In this document: positions 19,441 to 28,676 of the stretch, piece by piece
Layout of the letters: each line of letters begins with the position of its first letter
How positions within the stretch are numbered: the first letter of the stretch is position 1
Origin: Dyella psychrodurans
Lineage (GTDB): Bacteria > Pseudomonadota > Gammaproteobacteria > Xanthomonadales > Rhodanobacteraceae
DNA length: 64,000 nt
Reading direction: 5' to 3'
Assembly: GCF_003363265.1 (NCBI RefSeq)
Contig: NZ_QRBF01000001.1
Span: 526,441 to 590,440 of the forward strand
Made by a program: the position numbers and the translations under genes
The notes under the pieces: model-generated
The model's input: the letters and a program-made list of their open reading frames with translations, nothing else
What the model was told of the DNA's origin: nothing
The model's database searches: none

Positions 19441-22400
19441 TCAAACCAACGAATCCGGGGCAGGAAGAGCCAGCATGACGTCCGCCTTGCCTTGGCGGGC
19501 GCGCAGCCACTGATGAACCGCCGCAAAGACCACCGGTACGAACACCAGCGTCGCCACGGTGCCGAACATCAGGCCACCGATCACGGCACGCCCAAGCGGC
19601 GCGTTTTGCTCGCCGCCATCGCCGAGGCCCAGCGACATGGGCAACATGCCGATCAACATGGCGAGTGCGGTCATCAGCACAGGGCGGAAACGCGTACCGC
19701 CGGCGTCGAACGCGGCTTGCAGCGGCGTGGCGCCATCCGCCAGGCGCTCGCGCGCGAAACTCACCACCAGGATGCTGTTGGCGGTGGCGATGCCCATGCA
19801 CATGATCGCGCCCGTCAACGCCGGCACACTGACCGTGGTATGCGTGATGTACAGCATCCACGTGATGCCGGCGAGCGCCCCGGGCAGACCGCTGATGATG
19901 ACGAGCGGATCGATCCAGGACTGGAAGTTCACCACCATCAGCGCGTAGACCAGCATCACCGCGAACAACAGACCGAGCAGCAAGCCTTCGAACGAGGACT
20001 GCATGGTTTGAACCACGCCGCGCACGACGATGCTGGAGCCGGCCGGAAGATGTTGTTCAGCCTGCTTCACCAGCTTCTGGACGTCCGCGGCCACGGAGCC
20101 GAGATCGCGCCCTTGCACGCCGGCAAACACATCGATCACCGGCTGCACGTTGTAATGCGAGACCACCGCATCCTGCGAGGTGCGCGACAAGGTGCTCAAC
20201 GAACCGAGAATGGGCGGGATACCCTGCTGGGTCGCAACGCTTCCGGTGCTGAGCGGAATATTGCTCAGCGCCTGCAGCGAATCGATGGTGTACTGGGGCG
20301 ATTCCGTCATCAACGGGTAGCTCACGCCGTTCTTGGGGTTGAGCCAGAAATTGGGCGATGTTTGCGAGCTTCCGGACAATGCGATCAGCAGATCTTGCGC
20401 GATCGTGTGCTGCTGGAAGCCCGCCTCGATGGCCTTGACGCGATCAACATCGACATTGATCGATGGCGCATCGTCGGGTTGCTGGATACGCGGATCGACC
20501 AGGCCGGGCACGGTACGCAACGAGCGCAGGAGACTCTCCGCCACCTGGCGGTTGCCATGGGCGTCGTTGCCCACGACCTGCACGTCGATCGGCGCAGGCA
20601 AGCCGAAATCCAGCGTCTGGCTGATGATGTCCGCGGGGAGAAACGAGAACGTGATGCCGGGGAAATCCTGGTTGAGCCGATCACGCAACTCCCTGACGTA
20701 TTGCGCCGTCGGACGATGGTTCGCCTTCAAGCTCACCAGGATGTCGGCATCGGACGTGCCCACGGGCAGCGAAGAATCGTAGGTCATATTGATCCCGCTC
20801 ACCGGCAGGCCGATGTTGTCCAGCATCGTGTCCAGCTCGGACGAAGGAATGACGGTGCGAATCTTCTGCTCGACCAGATCCACCAGGCGGGCGGTCTGCT
20901 CGATGCGCGTACCGGTGCGGGCGCGCATATGGAGACGTATTTCGCCGGTGTCGGAAGTCGGGAAGAAGTCGCGGCCAAGAAATGGAATGAGCAGCAGCGA
21001 CCCACCGCATACCAGCGCGAAAGCAAGTGCCACGCGTTTCGGATGCGCGATGGCTGCCTGTAATGCCTGGCTGTATTTGCCGTGGATGAACTCAAACCCG
21101 CGTTCGAAGCGTTGCTGCAAGCGGCGCGCCGCCTGAAAGCGCCCTGCTCCGCCCTCGCGATGCACCGACTCATGCTTGAGCATGTACATCGCTAACGTTG
21201 GAATCAGCGTGCGCGAGAAGAAGTACGAGGCCAGCATCGCGAACACCACTGCTTCGGCCAGCGGCACGAACAGGTAGCGCGCCACTCCCGACAGCAGGAA
21301 CATCGGCAGGAACACGATGCAGATCGACAGGGTCGACACGAGCGTGGGCAACGCGATCTGCGCCGACGCATCGATAATGGCCTGCATCAGCGGCTTGCCC
21401 GACTCGCGATGGTGCGTGATCGCCTCGATGGCCACCGTGGCATCGTCCACCAGAATGCCCACGGCCAACGCCAGGCCGCCCAACGTCATGATGTTGATGG
21501 TTTGGCCGAGCGCCGACAACACGATCAACGACGTCACCACGGATAACGGAATGGTGATGGCGATGATCAGCGTGGAACGCCAGCTACCGAGGAACAGCAG
21601 GATCATCACGGCGGTAAGACCTGCGGCGATCGCGCCCTCGCGCACCACGCCCGCCACGGCGGAACTGACGAAGACCGACTGGTCGGAGACGGGCTCGATC
21701 TGCAAAGCCTTGGGCAGGCCGGCGGCGATTTTCGGCAGCAACGCCTTCACGTTGCGGATGATGTCCAGCGTGGAGGCATCGCCGCTCTTCTCCACCTGCA
21801 ACAACGCCGAGCGTGTACCATTCACTCGCACGATGTTCGTTTGCGGCGCGAAGCCGTCGCGCACCGTTGCCACGTCATGCAGATAGATCACGCCACCCGG
21901 CGTCGCCTTCACCGGCATCTGATTGAGCGCGGCCACCGTCGTGGGGCTGCCATTCATGTTGACGTTGTATTCGAGCGCGCCGATCTTCGCCGTGCCGCCC
22001 GGAAGAATCAGGTTCTGCGCATTGACCGCATTGACGACATCGAGCGGCGACAGACCACGTGCCTGCATGGCCTGCGAATTGATATCGACCATGATCTGGC
22101 GCACCTTGCCGCCAAACGGCAGCGGCACCGCCGCGCCCTGCACCGTGGCAAGCTGCGTGCGAATGAAGTTGTTACCCAGATCGTAAAGCTGCTGTTCGGA
22201 CAGCGAATGGCTGGACAGCGCAAGCTGCAGAATCGGTACGGTGGATGCGTTGTAGGAAATCACCAGCGGCGGCAAGGTGCCCGGCGGCAACACCCGGATG
22301 ATCGATTGGGCACTCGATACCGCCTCGGCAATGGCGCGGTTGATGTCCGCGCCCTGATGGAAATACACCTTGATCACCGACGTGCCGTTGACGGTCTGCG

Positions 22401-22647
22401 ACTCGATGTGTTCGATGTTGTCCACGTCGGAAGTCAGCGCACGCTCGAACGGCGTGGTGATCCGGTTGGTCATGTCGTCGGCGGAAAAGCCGTTGTACGT
22501 CCAGACGATGCTCAGCACCGGGATGTTGATATTGGGAAAGATGTCGGTGGGCGTGCGCCGGATCATCAGTGGGCCGATGATGGCCAGCAGCAGTGCCAGC
22601 ACGATGAAGGTGTACGGTCGGCGCAAGGCCAGTTGGACGATCCACAT
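19441..22647 (-). CDS. RND efflux permease (AcrB/HAE-1 type)
   Basis: 1,068 aa inner-membrane proton-driven pump with 12 predicted membrane segments and two large periplasmic loops. The N-terminus MWIVQLALRRPYTFIVLALLLAI is standard for the family. The proton relay pair is present in LAVGILVDDATVAIEAI. The second half repeats the fold (GLLLGLLFAVMLVYALMVVNFQSW). The HAE-1-like sequence suggests drugs or other organic compounds as substrates rather than metal ions, even though the linked regulators resemble heavy-metal two-component systems. It is the first gene of the operon, divergent from the response regulator with 154 bp between them. Confidence 0.93.
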   Translation of the reverse strand: MWIVQLALRRPYTFIVLALLLAIIGPLMIRRTPTDIFPNINIPVLSIVWTYNGFSADDMTNRITTPFERALTSDVDNIEHIESQTVNGTSVIKVYFHQGADINRAIAEAVSSAQSIIRVLPPGTLPPLVISYNASTVPILQLALSSHSLSEQQLYDLGNNFIRTQLATVQGAAVPLPFGGKVRQIMVDINSQAMQARGLSPLDVVNAVNAQNLILPGGTAKIGALEYNVNMNGSPTTVAALNQMPVKATPGGVIYLHDVATVRDGFAPQTNIVRVNGTRSALLQVEKSGDASTLDIIRNVKALLPKIAAGLPKALQIEPVSDQSVFVSSAVAGVVREGAIAAGLTAVMILLFLGSWRSTLIIAITIPLSVVTSLIVLSALGQTINIMTLGGLALAVGILVDDATVAIEAITHHRESGKPLMQAIIDASAQIALPTLVSTLSICIVFLPMFLLSGVARYLFVPLAEAVVFAMLASYFFSRTLIPTLAMYMLKHESVHREGGAGRFQAARRLQQRFERGFEFIHGKYSQALQAAIAHPKRVALAFALVCGGSLLLIPFLGRDFFPTSDTGEIRLHMRARTGTRIEQTARLVDLVEQKIRTVIPSSELDTMLDNIGLPVSGINMTYDSSLPVGTSDADILVSLKANHRPTAQYVRELRDRLNQDFPGITFSFLPADIISQTLDFGLPAPIDVQVVGNDAHGNRQVAESLLRSLRTVPGLVDPRIQQPDDAPSINVDVDRVKAIEAGFQQHTIAQDLLIALSGSSQTSPNFWLNPKNGVSYPLMTESPQYTIDSLQALSNIPLSTGSVATQQGIPPILGSLSTLSRTSQDAVVSHYNVQPVIDVFAGVQGRDLGSVAADVQKLVKQAEQHLPAGSSIVVRGVVQTMQSSFEGLLLGLLFAVMLVYALMVVNFQSWIDPLVIISGLPGALAGITWMLYITHTTVSVPALTGAIMCMGIATANSILVVSFARERLADGATPLQAAFDAGGTRFRPVLMTALAMLIGMLPMSLGLGDGGEQNAPLGRAVIGGLMFGTVATLVFVPVVFAAVHQWLRARQGKADVMLALPAPDSLV

Positions 22648-22720
22648 AGCGAACCCCGTTCTTGAGGCCTGGTGATTCCAAGGACGGTTCGAAAACTATT
22701 CCCCCGCTGCTTGCCGGGTA

Positions 22721-22739
22721 CTGACGATCACCTGACGAT
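22721..22739. promoter_or_regulatory. Direct repeat, candidate response-regulator box
   Basis: CTGACGAT occurs at 22721-22728 and again at 22732-22739, one helical turn (11 bp) apart, between the divergent efflux operon and the response regulator gene. OmpR/PhoB-type regulators bind tandem half-sites with this spacing. The position suits control of both transcripts. Confidence 0.45.
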
Positions 22740-22801
22740 TTTGTAATCGCGGTGCCGGGCGCATATGGCTATGATTTCTCCCAGGCACGAAGAGAACCGC
22801 C

Positions 22802-23482
22802 ATGCGCCTGCTTGTTGTCGAAGACGAAAAGAAAGCCGGCGAGTACCTGAAAAAAGGGCTCGAAGAGTCCGGCTTTACCGTCGATATCGCCACCAACGGC
22901 ATCGACGGACTGCATAACGCGCTCGAAGAAGACTATGCGCTGGTCGTGCTCGACATCATGTTGCCGGGCATGGATGGATGGCAGGTGCTCAAGCAGCTGC
23001 GGGCAAAGCGCGACACGCCCGTGCTGTGCCTCACTGCCGTGGACGAGCTGGAAGAGCGCGTGAAGGGCCTCGAGCTGGGCGCCGACGATTACCTGGTCAA
23101 GCCGTTCGCGTTCGTCGAACTGCTGGCGCGTATCCGCACCCTGCTCCGTCGAGGCCCGCCGCGCGATATCGAACACATGCACATCGGCGACCTGGAAATC
23201 GACGCGGTACGCCGGCGCGTGCGGCGCGGCGGCCAGCGCATCGATCTTACGCCGCGCGAGTTCGCGCTATTGCAATTGCTTGCACGCCGGCGCGGCGAAG
23301 TGCTGAGCCGAACGCAAATCGCTTCTTATGTGTGGGACATGAATTTCGACAGCGACACCAATGTGGTGGAAGTGGCGATTCGGCGGCTGCGCGTGAAGAT
23401 CGACGATGGCCACGATGTAAAGCTGATCCATACGGTGCGCGGCATGGGCTACGTGCTCGACCTCGAGCATGAGGAAAATTAG
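22802..23482 (+). CDS. OmpR-family response regulator (CusR/IrlR-like)
   Basis: 226 aa. The receiver domain (1-115) has the acidic pocket VVEDE, the phospho-acceptor D51 in [14 protein letters not shown] for the conserved Thr, and the Lys in YLVKPFAF. The C-terminal winged helix (about 125-222) contains [15 protein letters not shown] and [15 protein letters not shown]. It closely resembles the heavy-metal response regulator group. It is 29 bp upstream of the sensor kinase and divergent from the RND pump, its likely target. Confidence 0.94.
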   Translation: MRLLVVEDEKKAGEYLKKGLEESGFTVDIATNGIDGLHNALEEDYALVVLDIMLPGMDGWQVLKQLRAKRDTPVLCLTAVDELEERVKGLELGADDYLVKPFAFVELLARIRTLLRRGPPRDIEHMHIGDLEIDAVRRRVRRGGQRIDLTPREFALLQLLARRRGEVLSRTQIASYVWDMNFDSDTNVVEVAIRRLRVKIDDGHDVKLIHTVRGMGYVLDLEHEEN

Positions 23483-23511
23483 AACGAAGGTGACCTGACC
23501 CGAGCTCTCTT

Positions 23512-24909
23512 ATGCGCCATTCACTCACCGCGCGACTTACCGTCACCTTCGTGGTGATCACCGTCGCCTGCTTCAGCATCGTGGGCATGCTGCTGTTCAA
23601 GGCGGTGTCCCGGCGCATCTACGTGCACGATCAGACCAACATCATGCTCGATGCGAGGCATCTGCGCAGGTTGGCCCAGGAACTGAAATCGCCCGACGAT
23701 GTGGTGACGCATCAGGATCGGCTCATCACCGTTGTGCTGGGTGACGACGCCAATGGCTTGCGCGTGTTCGATCATCAAGGGCGATTGCTGATCGATCACG
23801 TGCCCATGGGATACGACATCCCCGTCAAGCCCGTCGTACCCGACGATCAGCGCATCGTTCCGGAAAGCATTCAATCCTGGAAGGATCGGAACGGCGCCGA
23901 GATACGCGGTGTCGCCACGGCGGCGACGTTGAAGAACGGCGATTCCGTCACCATCGCGGTGGCACGCTCGCTCGCCGACCGAATGGCGCTCCTTGCCAAG
24001 TACCGGAGCGATGTGGTGCTTTCCCTGTTCACCGGCTTGCTGATTGCCGTATTGCTGAGTTACCTGCTCGTACGGCGCGCGCTGCGCCCGCTGAGGGCGA
24101 TGACGGAAAGCGCTCGCGCCATCCATGCTCAGCGCCTGAGCACGCGCATGCCTTTGGAGAACGCTCCCACCGAATTGCTTACTTTGGCGACATCACTAAA
24201 CGAAATGCTGGCCCGACTCGAGCAAGGGTTTGCGCGCGTCTGGCAATTCACCGTGGATCTTGCACACGACTTGCGTACGCCGATTGGCAACTTGCGTGGC
24301 GCCAACGAAGTGGCCCTGAACCGTCATCGATCCGTGACGGAATACGAGACGCTACTCGGCTCCAACATCGAAGAATGCGACCGCGTCAGCCGCACCATCG
24401 AAAGCGTGCTGTTTCTGGCCCGCGCCGAAAGCCCGCAATTTGCGCTGCAACGTGTCGCGCTCGATACCGCCCAGGAACTCCACCGAATCGCCGATTATTT
24501 CGAGGGTCTTTCTTCCGAGGCGAACGTCGCCCTTCGCGTGGATGCATCCGGCAGTGTCCAGGCCGACCGCGATCTGTTCCGCCGCGCCGTCAACAATCTG
24601 CTCTCCAATGCGCTGCGCTACACACCTGCCGGCGAGACGATCCGCATGCACGCCAGCCATACCGAGCGCGGTATGGACGTGTTCGTGGAAAACCCGGGTC
24701 GCGGCATCGATCCTGAACATCTGGACAAACTGTTCGACCGGTTTTACCGGGTGGATCGTTCGCGTAGCGACTCCGCCAATTCCACGGGGCTGGGTCTGTC
24801 GATTGTCAAAAGCATCATGGAGCTGCACGGCGGCTCGGTGTCAGTGCAAAGCCAATCGAATGTCACGCGCTTCACGCTGCATTTCCCCGACAACACCCGT
24901 TCCGGGTAG
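23512..24909 (+). CDS. Heavy-metal-type sensor histidine kinase (CusS/IrlS-like)
   Basis: 465 aa. An N-terminal membrane segment (LTVTFVVITVACFSIVGMLLF) is followed by a periplasmic sensor loop of about 140 aa, a second membrane segment near 165-185, then HAMP. The dimerisation and phosphorylation domain has the phospho-acceptor H252 (DLAHDLRTPIGN). The ATPase domain shows the N box NNLLSNALRYTP, the G1 region ENPGRGI and the G2 region STGLGLSIVKSI. The signal is not predictable, since the loop has no His- or Cys-rich metal motif. It forms a two-gene unit with the regulator. Confidence 0.93.
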   Translation: MRHSLTARLTVTFVVITVACFSIVGMLLFKAVSRRIYVHDQTNIMLDARHLRRLAQELKSPDDVVTHQDRLITVVLGDDANGLRVFDHQGRLLIDHVPMGYDIPVKPVVPDDQRIVPESIQSWKDRNGAEIRGVATAATLKNGDSVTIAVARSLADRMALLAKYRSDVVLSLFTGLLIAVLLSYLLVRRALRPLRAMTESARAIHAQRLSTRMPLENAPTELLTLATSLNEMLARLEQGFARVWQFTVDLAHDLRTPIGNLRGANEVALNRHRSVTEYETLLGSNIEECDRVSRTIESVLFLARAESPQFALQRVALDTAQELHRIADYFEGLSSEANVALRVDASGSVQADRDLFRRAVNNLLSNALRYTPAGETIRMHASHTERGMDVFVENPGRGIDPEHLDKLFDRFYRVDRSRSDSANSTGLGLSIVKSIMELHGGSVSVQSQSNVTRFTLHFPDNTRSG

Positions 24910-25228
24910 CTGCACAGGAAAAAGCCCTGAAAGGGCATCATTGGACCTGCCGAGTCAGTCGCCAGCTATCTACGATCGCCCTTCGCGTCAAATATTTAAC
25001 GGACGCAGGCCCGGCCGCTTTCCTGGGTCCCATCGCGAAGGCTGGTTTTGCATTCCTGAACGGCTATTTCCGTCTCCGCCGCGACGCTTTTGAAGATGCA
25101 TTCGGTGCGCGTGACCCAGTTCGATTCGAAACCGTGACGTGACGCACATTCCGGGCGCGAGCGTGGCCCAGCGCATGCTTATTAGTCGGTGAGGCTTGAA
25201 GGACCTCATGTCTGAAGGGTAAGCAGAG
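24910..25228. other. Intergenic region with a weak hairpin
   Basis: About 320 bp after the kinase gene. A small hairpin GCCCT-GAA-AGGGC lies at 24924-24936, just after the stop, without a T-run, so it is only a weak terminator candidate. I see no convincing coding signal in the rest. Confidence 0.4.
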
Positions 25229-25522
25229 ATGGAACAGATCGTCGAATGTCTGATTGCCGGTGGGCCCCAACACGGGCTGTTGCGTCGGCAGCTCTGGGAT
25301 CCGCAATATCCGGCTCCGCCCGTGGTGGCATCCGGCGACGGCACGGTATGCGCGGCCGCCGCGTGTCGCCACGCAGGTTCCGATCGTAATCGCTTCCTGC
25401 TGGTGCATCCGCGGGCAACCGGTCAGCAGATTCTCGCCATGATGATGATGCTACGCGCGCTGGCCACGAATACGGTGATCGCATTTCCCGGCCCGGGTGG
25501 CGGACCGTCCAGGATGTTGTGA
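25229..25522 (+). CDS. Hypothetical protein, 97 aa
   Basis: An ATG preceded by AGCAGAG opens a 97-aa frame beginning MEQIVECLIAGGPQHGLLRR. I do not recognise it. The first part (residues 1-75) has a protein-like mix with a hydrophobic stretch QQILAMMMMLRALATNTVIAF near the C-terminus, then GPGGGPSRML. It stands alone between the kinase and the convergent 65-aa gene. It could be a real small gene or a chance open frame in GC-rich DNA. Confidence 0.4.
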   Translation: MEQIVECLIAGGPQHGLLRRQLWDPQYPAPPVVASGDGTVCAAAACRHAGSDRNRFLLVHPRATGQQILAMMMMLRALATNTVIAFPGPGGGPSRML

Positions 25523-25554
25523 AATCCGAACGCGATGGGACGGATCGGCTTGTC

Positions 25555-25752
25555 CTAATCGCCCAGTTCCTGAAAGGCGTGGCCGTTGGCCTCCAACCCT
25601 TTCAAGGTCGCAGGTTGTAGCTCGTTCGCCCAGACGTGCCCCTCGAGTTGCCATTGCTTCGCGTCAACGAGATCCGGTAGCCCAACGCCCTGGCGCACAT
25701 AGAGACCGAGAGTCGGCCGTGCCGGATTGATGTAGAGGTCGAATGCTTGCAT
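25555..25752 (-). CDS. Small conserved-looking hypothetical protein, 65 aa
   Basis: The 65-aa product starts MQAFDLYINPARPTLGLYVR and ends HAFQELGD. I recall similar short proteins in Xanthomonadales, without known function. It is soluble, has no cysteine and no signal peptide. It lies 39 bp downstream of the encapsulin gene on the same strand and may be cotranscribed with the peroxidase and shell genes, but nothing in the sequence shows a nanocompartment role: it has no cargo-loading-like tail. Confidence 0.65.
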   Translation of the reverse strand: MQAFDLYINPARPTLGLYVRQGVGLPDLVDAKQWQLEGHVWANELQPATLKGLEANGHAFQELGD

Positions 25753-25791
25753 GGTTCACGGCTCCGTAAAGGGAAGTGATCCGACAAAACC

Positions 25792-26598
25792 TTACTTTCC
25801 TCCCGCTGTCAGCATCACCGCGGCCTCGGCAGTCAGCTGCAGGAAAGTAAACGTCTCCTGCACATACAAGTGAACGCTGCGTTCGGAGTGGCTCAGGTAG
25901 CCGATGGAGAAATCCCGGCCCAGGTGAAGCTCGAAATCGCCCCCTCGCGTGCTCATCACCACGCCACCCTTGATCGCCGGTGCCCAGATGATGTCGCCAT
26001 CCACGAGATGTTGAATGTCCCTGACGACGGGATATCCCTCGTCGGTGGCGCCACTGATTTTCGTATACGGTTGCTCGCCCAATAAAAGCGTGTAGGGACC
26101 GTTGACGCCTGCTTCGCGCAGACGGCTCACCGCTTGCGCTATCGCGGCAGGATAGTCGCCCACCTTCGCAGGCAACGTCACCGCCTTGTTGCTGGTTCCC
26201 CGGCGAATACCCGCTATGCCGGCCGCTTCGTAACCTTCGAAGATCGCTCCGTCTTCGGCAAAGGCGATCTTGCGCGCGGCGTCCTTGAGCGGCTGAAGAT
26301 CGGGATCGTTGGCGCCACGCTCCACGGAATCGACGGCGTGACGCGACAGTTCGAAGGGAACCCGCAGTTCCACGACAGCCTTGACGTCCCGCAAGACGGC
26401 TTGGACACCATCGGCCGGAGGCTTGATGTCCTGCACGTGGCCAGTACCTACCGCGGAAAACTCGAAACCTTTCGGCCCCACCACGTCCACGACCCGCCGC
26501 GCAGCCAAATGGCGTTTCAGCGTCCTCGATGCTTCCTGTTCGATCTGTGCCCATGCGCCTTCCGAAATCGGCGCAAGTTTCCGGTGAAGATTATTCAT
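25792..26598 (-). CDS. Encapsulin nanocompartment shell protein (family 1)
   Basis: 268 aa, HK97-fold shell protein that self-assembles into a closed compartment around cargo enzyme. The ATG at 26598 with AAGGAG upstream begins MNNLHRKLAPISEGAWAQIEQEA, the canonical N-terminus of family 1 encapsulins, whose N-terminal helix binds cargo peptides. Other family features are AARRVVDVVGPKGFEFSAVGTG, FELSRHAVDSVERGANDPDL, EDGAIFEGYEAAGIAGI and the C-terminal SVHLYVQETFTFLQLTAEAAV. Its length matches the usual 265-270 aa. It overlaps the peroxidase gene by 8 bp (ATGAATAA), so the two are translated together. Confidence 0.96.
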   Translation of the reverse strand: MNNLHRKLAPISEGAWAQIEQEASRTLKRHLAARRVVDVVGPKGFEFSAVGTGHVQDIKPPADGVQAVLRDVKAVVELRVPFELSRHAVDSVERGANDPDLQPLKDAARKIAFAEDGAIFEGYEAAGIAGIRRGTSNKAVTLPAKVGDYPAAIAQAVSRLREAGVNGPYTLLLGEQPYTKISGATDEGYPVVRDIQHLVDGDIIWAPAIKGGVVMSTRGGDFELHLGRDFSIGYLSHSERSVHLYVQETFTFLQLTAEAAVMLTAGGK

Positions 26599-27616
26599 GG
26601 GGGGGTTCTCCTTTGAGCGAACCGATACCGAGCGAACCATCCGATACGCGCGGCTGAGATTCGGAAACATCCGCCTTTGCGCCGGGTTCGGCAGGCACAT
26701 TGGCCAGGAAGGTGGCGGATGGCACGAAAAACAGCGAGCCGGTGACGGCCTTGCTGACGTCGAGCAGGCGATCGTAATTGCCGGGCGGGTTGCCGACGAA
26801 CATGTTGTCGAGCATCCGCTCGATCCGGCTTGGCGACCGCGCATAACCGATGAAATACGTGCCGAACTCGCCCTTGGCCGCGTCGCCGAACGGCATGTTG
26901 TCGCGCAAGATCTCCAATTGCTCGCCGTTCTCGACAATGGTCGTGAGGGCGTTGTGCGCATAGGCGGGTTTTACGGCATCGTCGAGTTCGATGTCCGAAA
27001 GCTTCTTCCTGCCGACGATCCGCTCCTGCTGTTCGACAGGCAAGGCATTCCACGCCTGCAAGTCGTGAAGGTACTTCTGCGTGATCACGTAGCTTCCGCC
27101 GGCGAAGTTCGGATCTTCCTCCCCGATGATGGTCGCATCGATGGCATCCTGGTCGACCGGATTTTCCGTACCGTCGACAAAACCGAGCAAGTCGCGCTCG
27201 TCGAAATACTTGAACCCGTGAACTTCGTCGGCCGTGGAAACGGCATCGCGGATGCGCGACATGATTTCGTTCGCCAGCTCGAAGCACAGATCCATGTGCG
27301 CGGCACGGATATGAAACAGCAAGTCTCCCGGCGTGGAGACCGCGTGGTGCACGCCTCGAATCTCGCGAAAGGGATGCAAATCTGCGGGTTTCGGCTGGCC
27401 GAAAAGACGATCCCATGCATCGGAACCGAAAGCCATGACGCACGATAGACGACCACTGGGGTCGCGAAATCCCACAGCCCGCAAAAGCGATGCCAGGTCG
27501 CCGCAAAGCGTTCTTACTGACTCATCGTGCCCAGGCTCCGGTTTTAAGGTCACCACCAGAAAAATAGCGGCTCCTGTGAGCTTGGCGATAACTGGTTGCG
27601 GAATGACGGAAGGCAC
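26591..27616 (-). CDS. Dyp-type haem peroxidase with encapsulin cargo-loading peptide
   Basis: 341 aa from the GTG at 27616, chosen because GAGGAA lies six bases upstream and the protein then begins VPSVIPQPVIAKLTGAAIFLV like relatives. An in-frame ATG at 27661 falls inside a repeat element and lacks a ribosome site. Class B motifs include GFVDGTENP with the distal Asp, YAHNALTTIV with the probable haem-ligand His, and EILRDNMPFGD with the distal Arg and Asn. The C-terminal tail is disordered and ends DGSLGIGSLKGEPPHE. Residues 328-336 (SLGIGSLKG) are the classic targeting peptide that docks cargo inside encapsulins. No signal peptide is seen, so action is cytoplasmic, inside the shell. It likely consumes peroxide while oxidising an unknown reductant. 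Confidence 0.95.
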   Translation of the reverse strand: MPSVIPQPVIAKLTGAAIFLVVTLKPEPGHDESVRTLCGDLASLLRAVGFRDPSGRLSCVMAFGSDAWDRLFGQPKPADLHPFREIRGVHHAVSTPGDLLFHIRAAHMDLCFELANEIMSRIRDAVSTADEVHGFKYFDERDLLGFVDGTENPVDQDAIDATIIGEEDPNFAGGSYVITQKYLHDLQAWNALPVEQQERIVGRKKLSDIELDDAVKPAYAHNALTTIVENGEQLEILRDNMPFGDAAKGEFGTYFIGYARSPSRIERMLDNMFVGNPPGNYDRLLDVSKAVTGSLFFVPSATFLANVPAEPGAKADVSESQPRVSDGSLGIGSLKGEPPHE

Positions 27617-27639
27617 TATCGATTCCTCACGAGTTGGTT

Positions 27640-27770
27640 CTAGGGTCTGTTTGCCCGCCATCCGGCGTCATCGCTCAGTCGTGTACGGACGTACACTCCT
27701 TCACTCTTCCTTGGCTGGCGTGCAAACAGCTCCCGGCGCGGGCCACGCGAATAGTGTGAACAGGCCCTAG
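27640..27770. mobile_element. 131-bp palindromic MITE-like repeat upstream of the peroxidase-encapsulin operon
   Basis: The segment starts CTAGGGTCTGTTTGC and ends GTGAACAGGCCCTAG, imperfect terminal inverted repeats with CTAG at each end. Inside, CTGTTTGCCCGCCATCC (27647-27663) pairs with an imperfect inverse copy at 27714-27730, and GTGTACG-GA-CGTACAC forms a perfect palindrome at 27681-27696. No open frame fits. A 24-bp piece of the right end recurs at 38163-38186 with two mismatches. This is the anatomy of a small non-autonomous element. It could also supply promoter or operator sequence to the operon starting at 27616. Confidence 0.55.
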
Positions 27771-27823
27771 CAGTATGGTTCTGATGCGGCGAACTTGAAA
27801 GTCCGGCAGAAGCACGACTGAGC

Positions 27824-28360
27824 ATGACGAACATCCCCTTCTATACGATCGGCCATTCGACACATCCGGTCGATGACTTCATCCGCATGTTGCAAGGTGA
27901 AGGCATAAGCCTGGTGGTCGATGTTCGAACCGTGCCGCGCTCGCGTACGAATCCTCAGTACAACCGTGACGTGCTGCCGCAATCGCTGGCTTCATGCCAC
28001 GTCGGATATGAACACATGGCAGCGCTCGGCGGTTTGCGCGGCAAGGACCGTCATGTATCGCGCGATGTGAATGCCTACTGGCAAAACGAAAGCTTTCACA
28101 ACTATGCCGACTATGCGATGAGCGAGGATTTCCGCGATGGATTCACGCGTCTATGCGAGCTCGGCCGCGACCAGCGTTGTGTCGTCATGTGTGCGGAAGC
28201 CGTGTGGTGGCGATGCCATCGACGCATCATCGCGGACTACCTGCTGGCTTCCGGAGATGAGGTGCTTCATATCATGGGGCCGGGAAAGATCGAGCCAGCC
28301 CGCATGACCCTGGCCGCACGCCGGATCGATTCGAAAACCTTGGCCTACCCCAAGGCATAG
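27824..28360 (+). CDS. DUF488 family protein
   Basis: 178 aa. DUF488 features are FYTIGHSTHPVDDFIRML at the N-terminus, LVVDVRTVPRSRTNPQYNRD, YEHMAALGGLRGKDR, and the C-terminal CAEAVWWRCHRRIIADYLLASGDEVLHIM with paired Cys residues. The biochemical role of this family is unsettled; some members sit beside DNA or nucleotide metabolism genes. It is divergent from the peroxidase gene across the repeat element. Confidence 0.9.
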   Translation: MTNIPFYTIGHSTHPVDDFIRMLQGEGISLVVDVRTVPRSRTNPQYNRDVLPQSLASCHVGYEHMAALGGLRGKDRHVSRDVNAYWQNESFHNYADYAMSEDFRDGFTRLCELGRDQRCVVMCAEAVWWRCHRRIIADYLLASGDEVLHIMGPGKIEPARMTLAARRIDSKTLAYPKA

Positions 28361-28676
28361 TGAATGCGGAAGCAGGCCAGCCCCCAACGAGGCCACCCCG
28401 GATGCCTCATGTGGAACGACTTGTGCATGGCTCCATGCCAGGACGAAGACAAACGACTTATCGCGGCATCTTCCATGACGCTCCAAGCCTGTCTTTTTTA
28501 CACAAACAGGGCAGCCGGCCGATATCATTAGGGAGGGATTATTCAAGGGGATCTGAGCGCGCGATGTTGTGTTGTCGAGCACTCGTTCCGGAGTTCGGTC
28601 TTAGCTGATTTACTACATCAGATATTGCTTGTAAGTCACTGAATTCCAGGTATTCACTCCAGCAAGGGGATGGGGT
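28361..28676. other. Intergenic region, 316 bp
   Basis: It lies between DUF488 and the MASE1 protein, both plus strand. I see only short open frames and a small hairpin (CTGAT-TTACTAC-ATCAG). AAGGGG just before 28677 is the ribosome site of the next gene. The AT content rises towards the MASE1 gene, consistent with a promoter. No RNA gene is recognisable. Confidence 0.4.
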
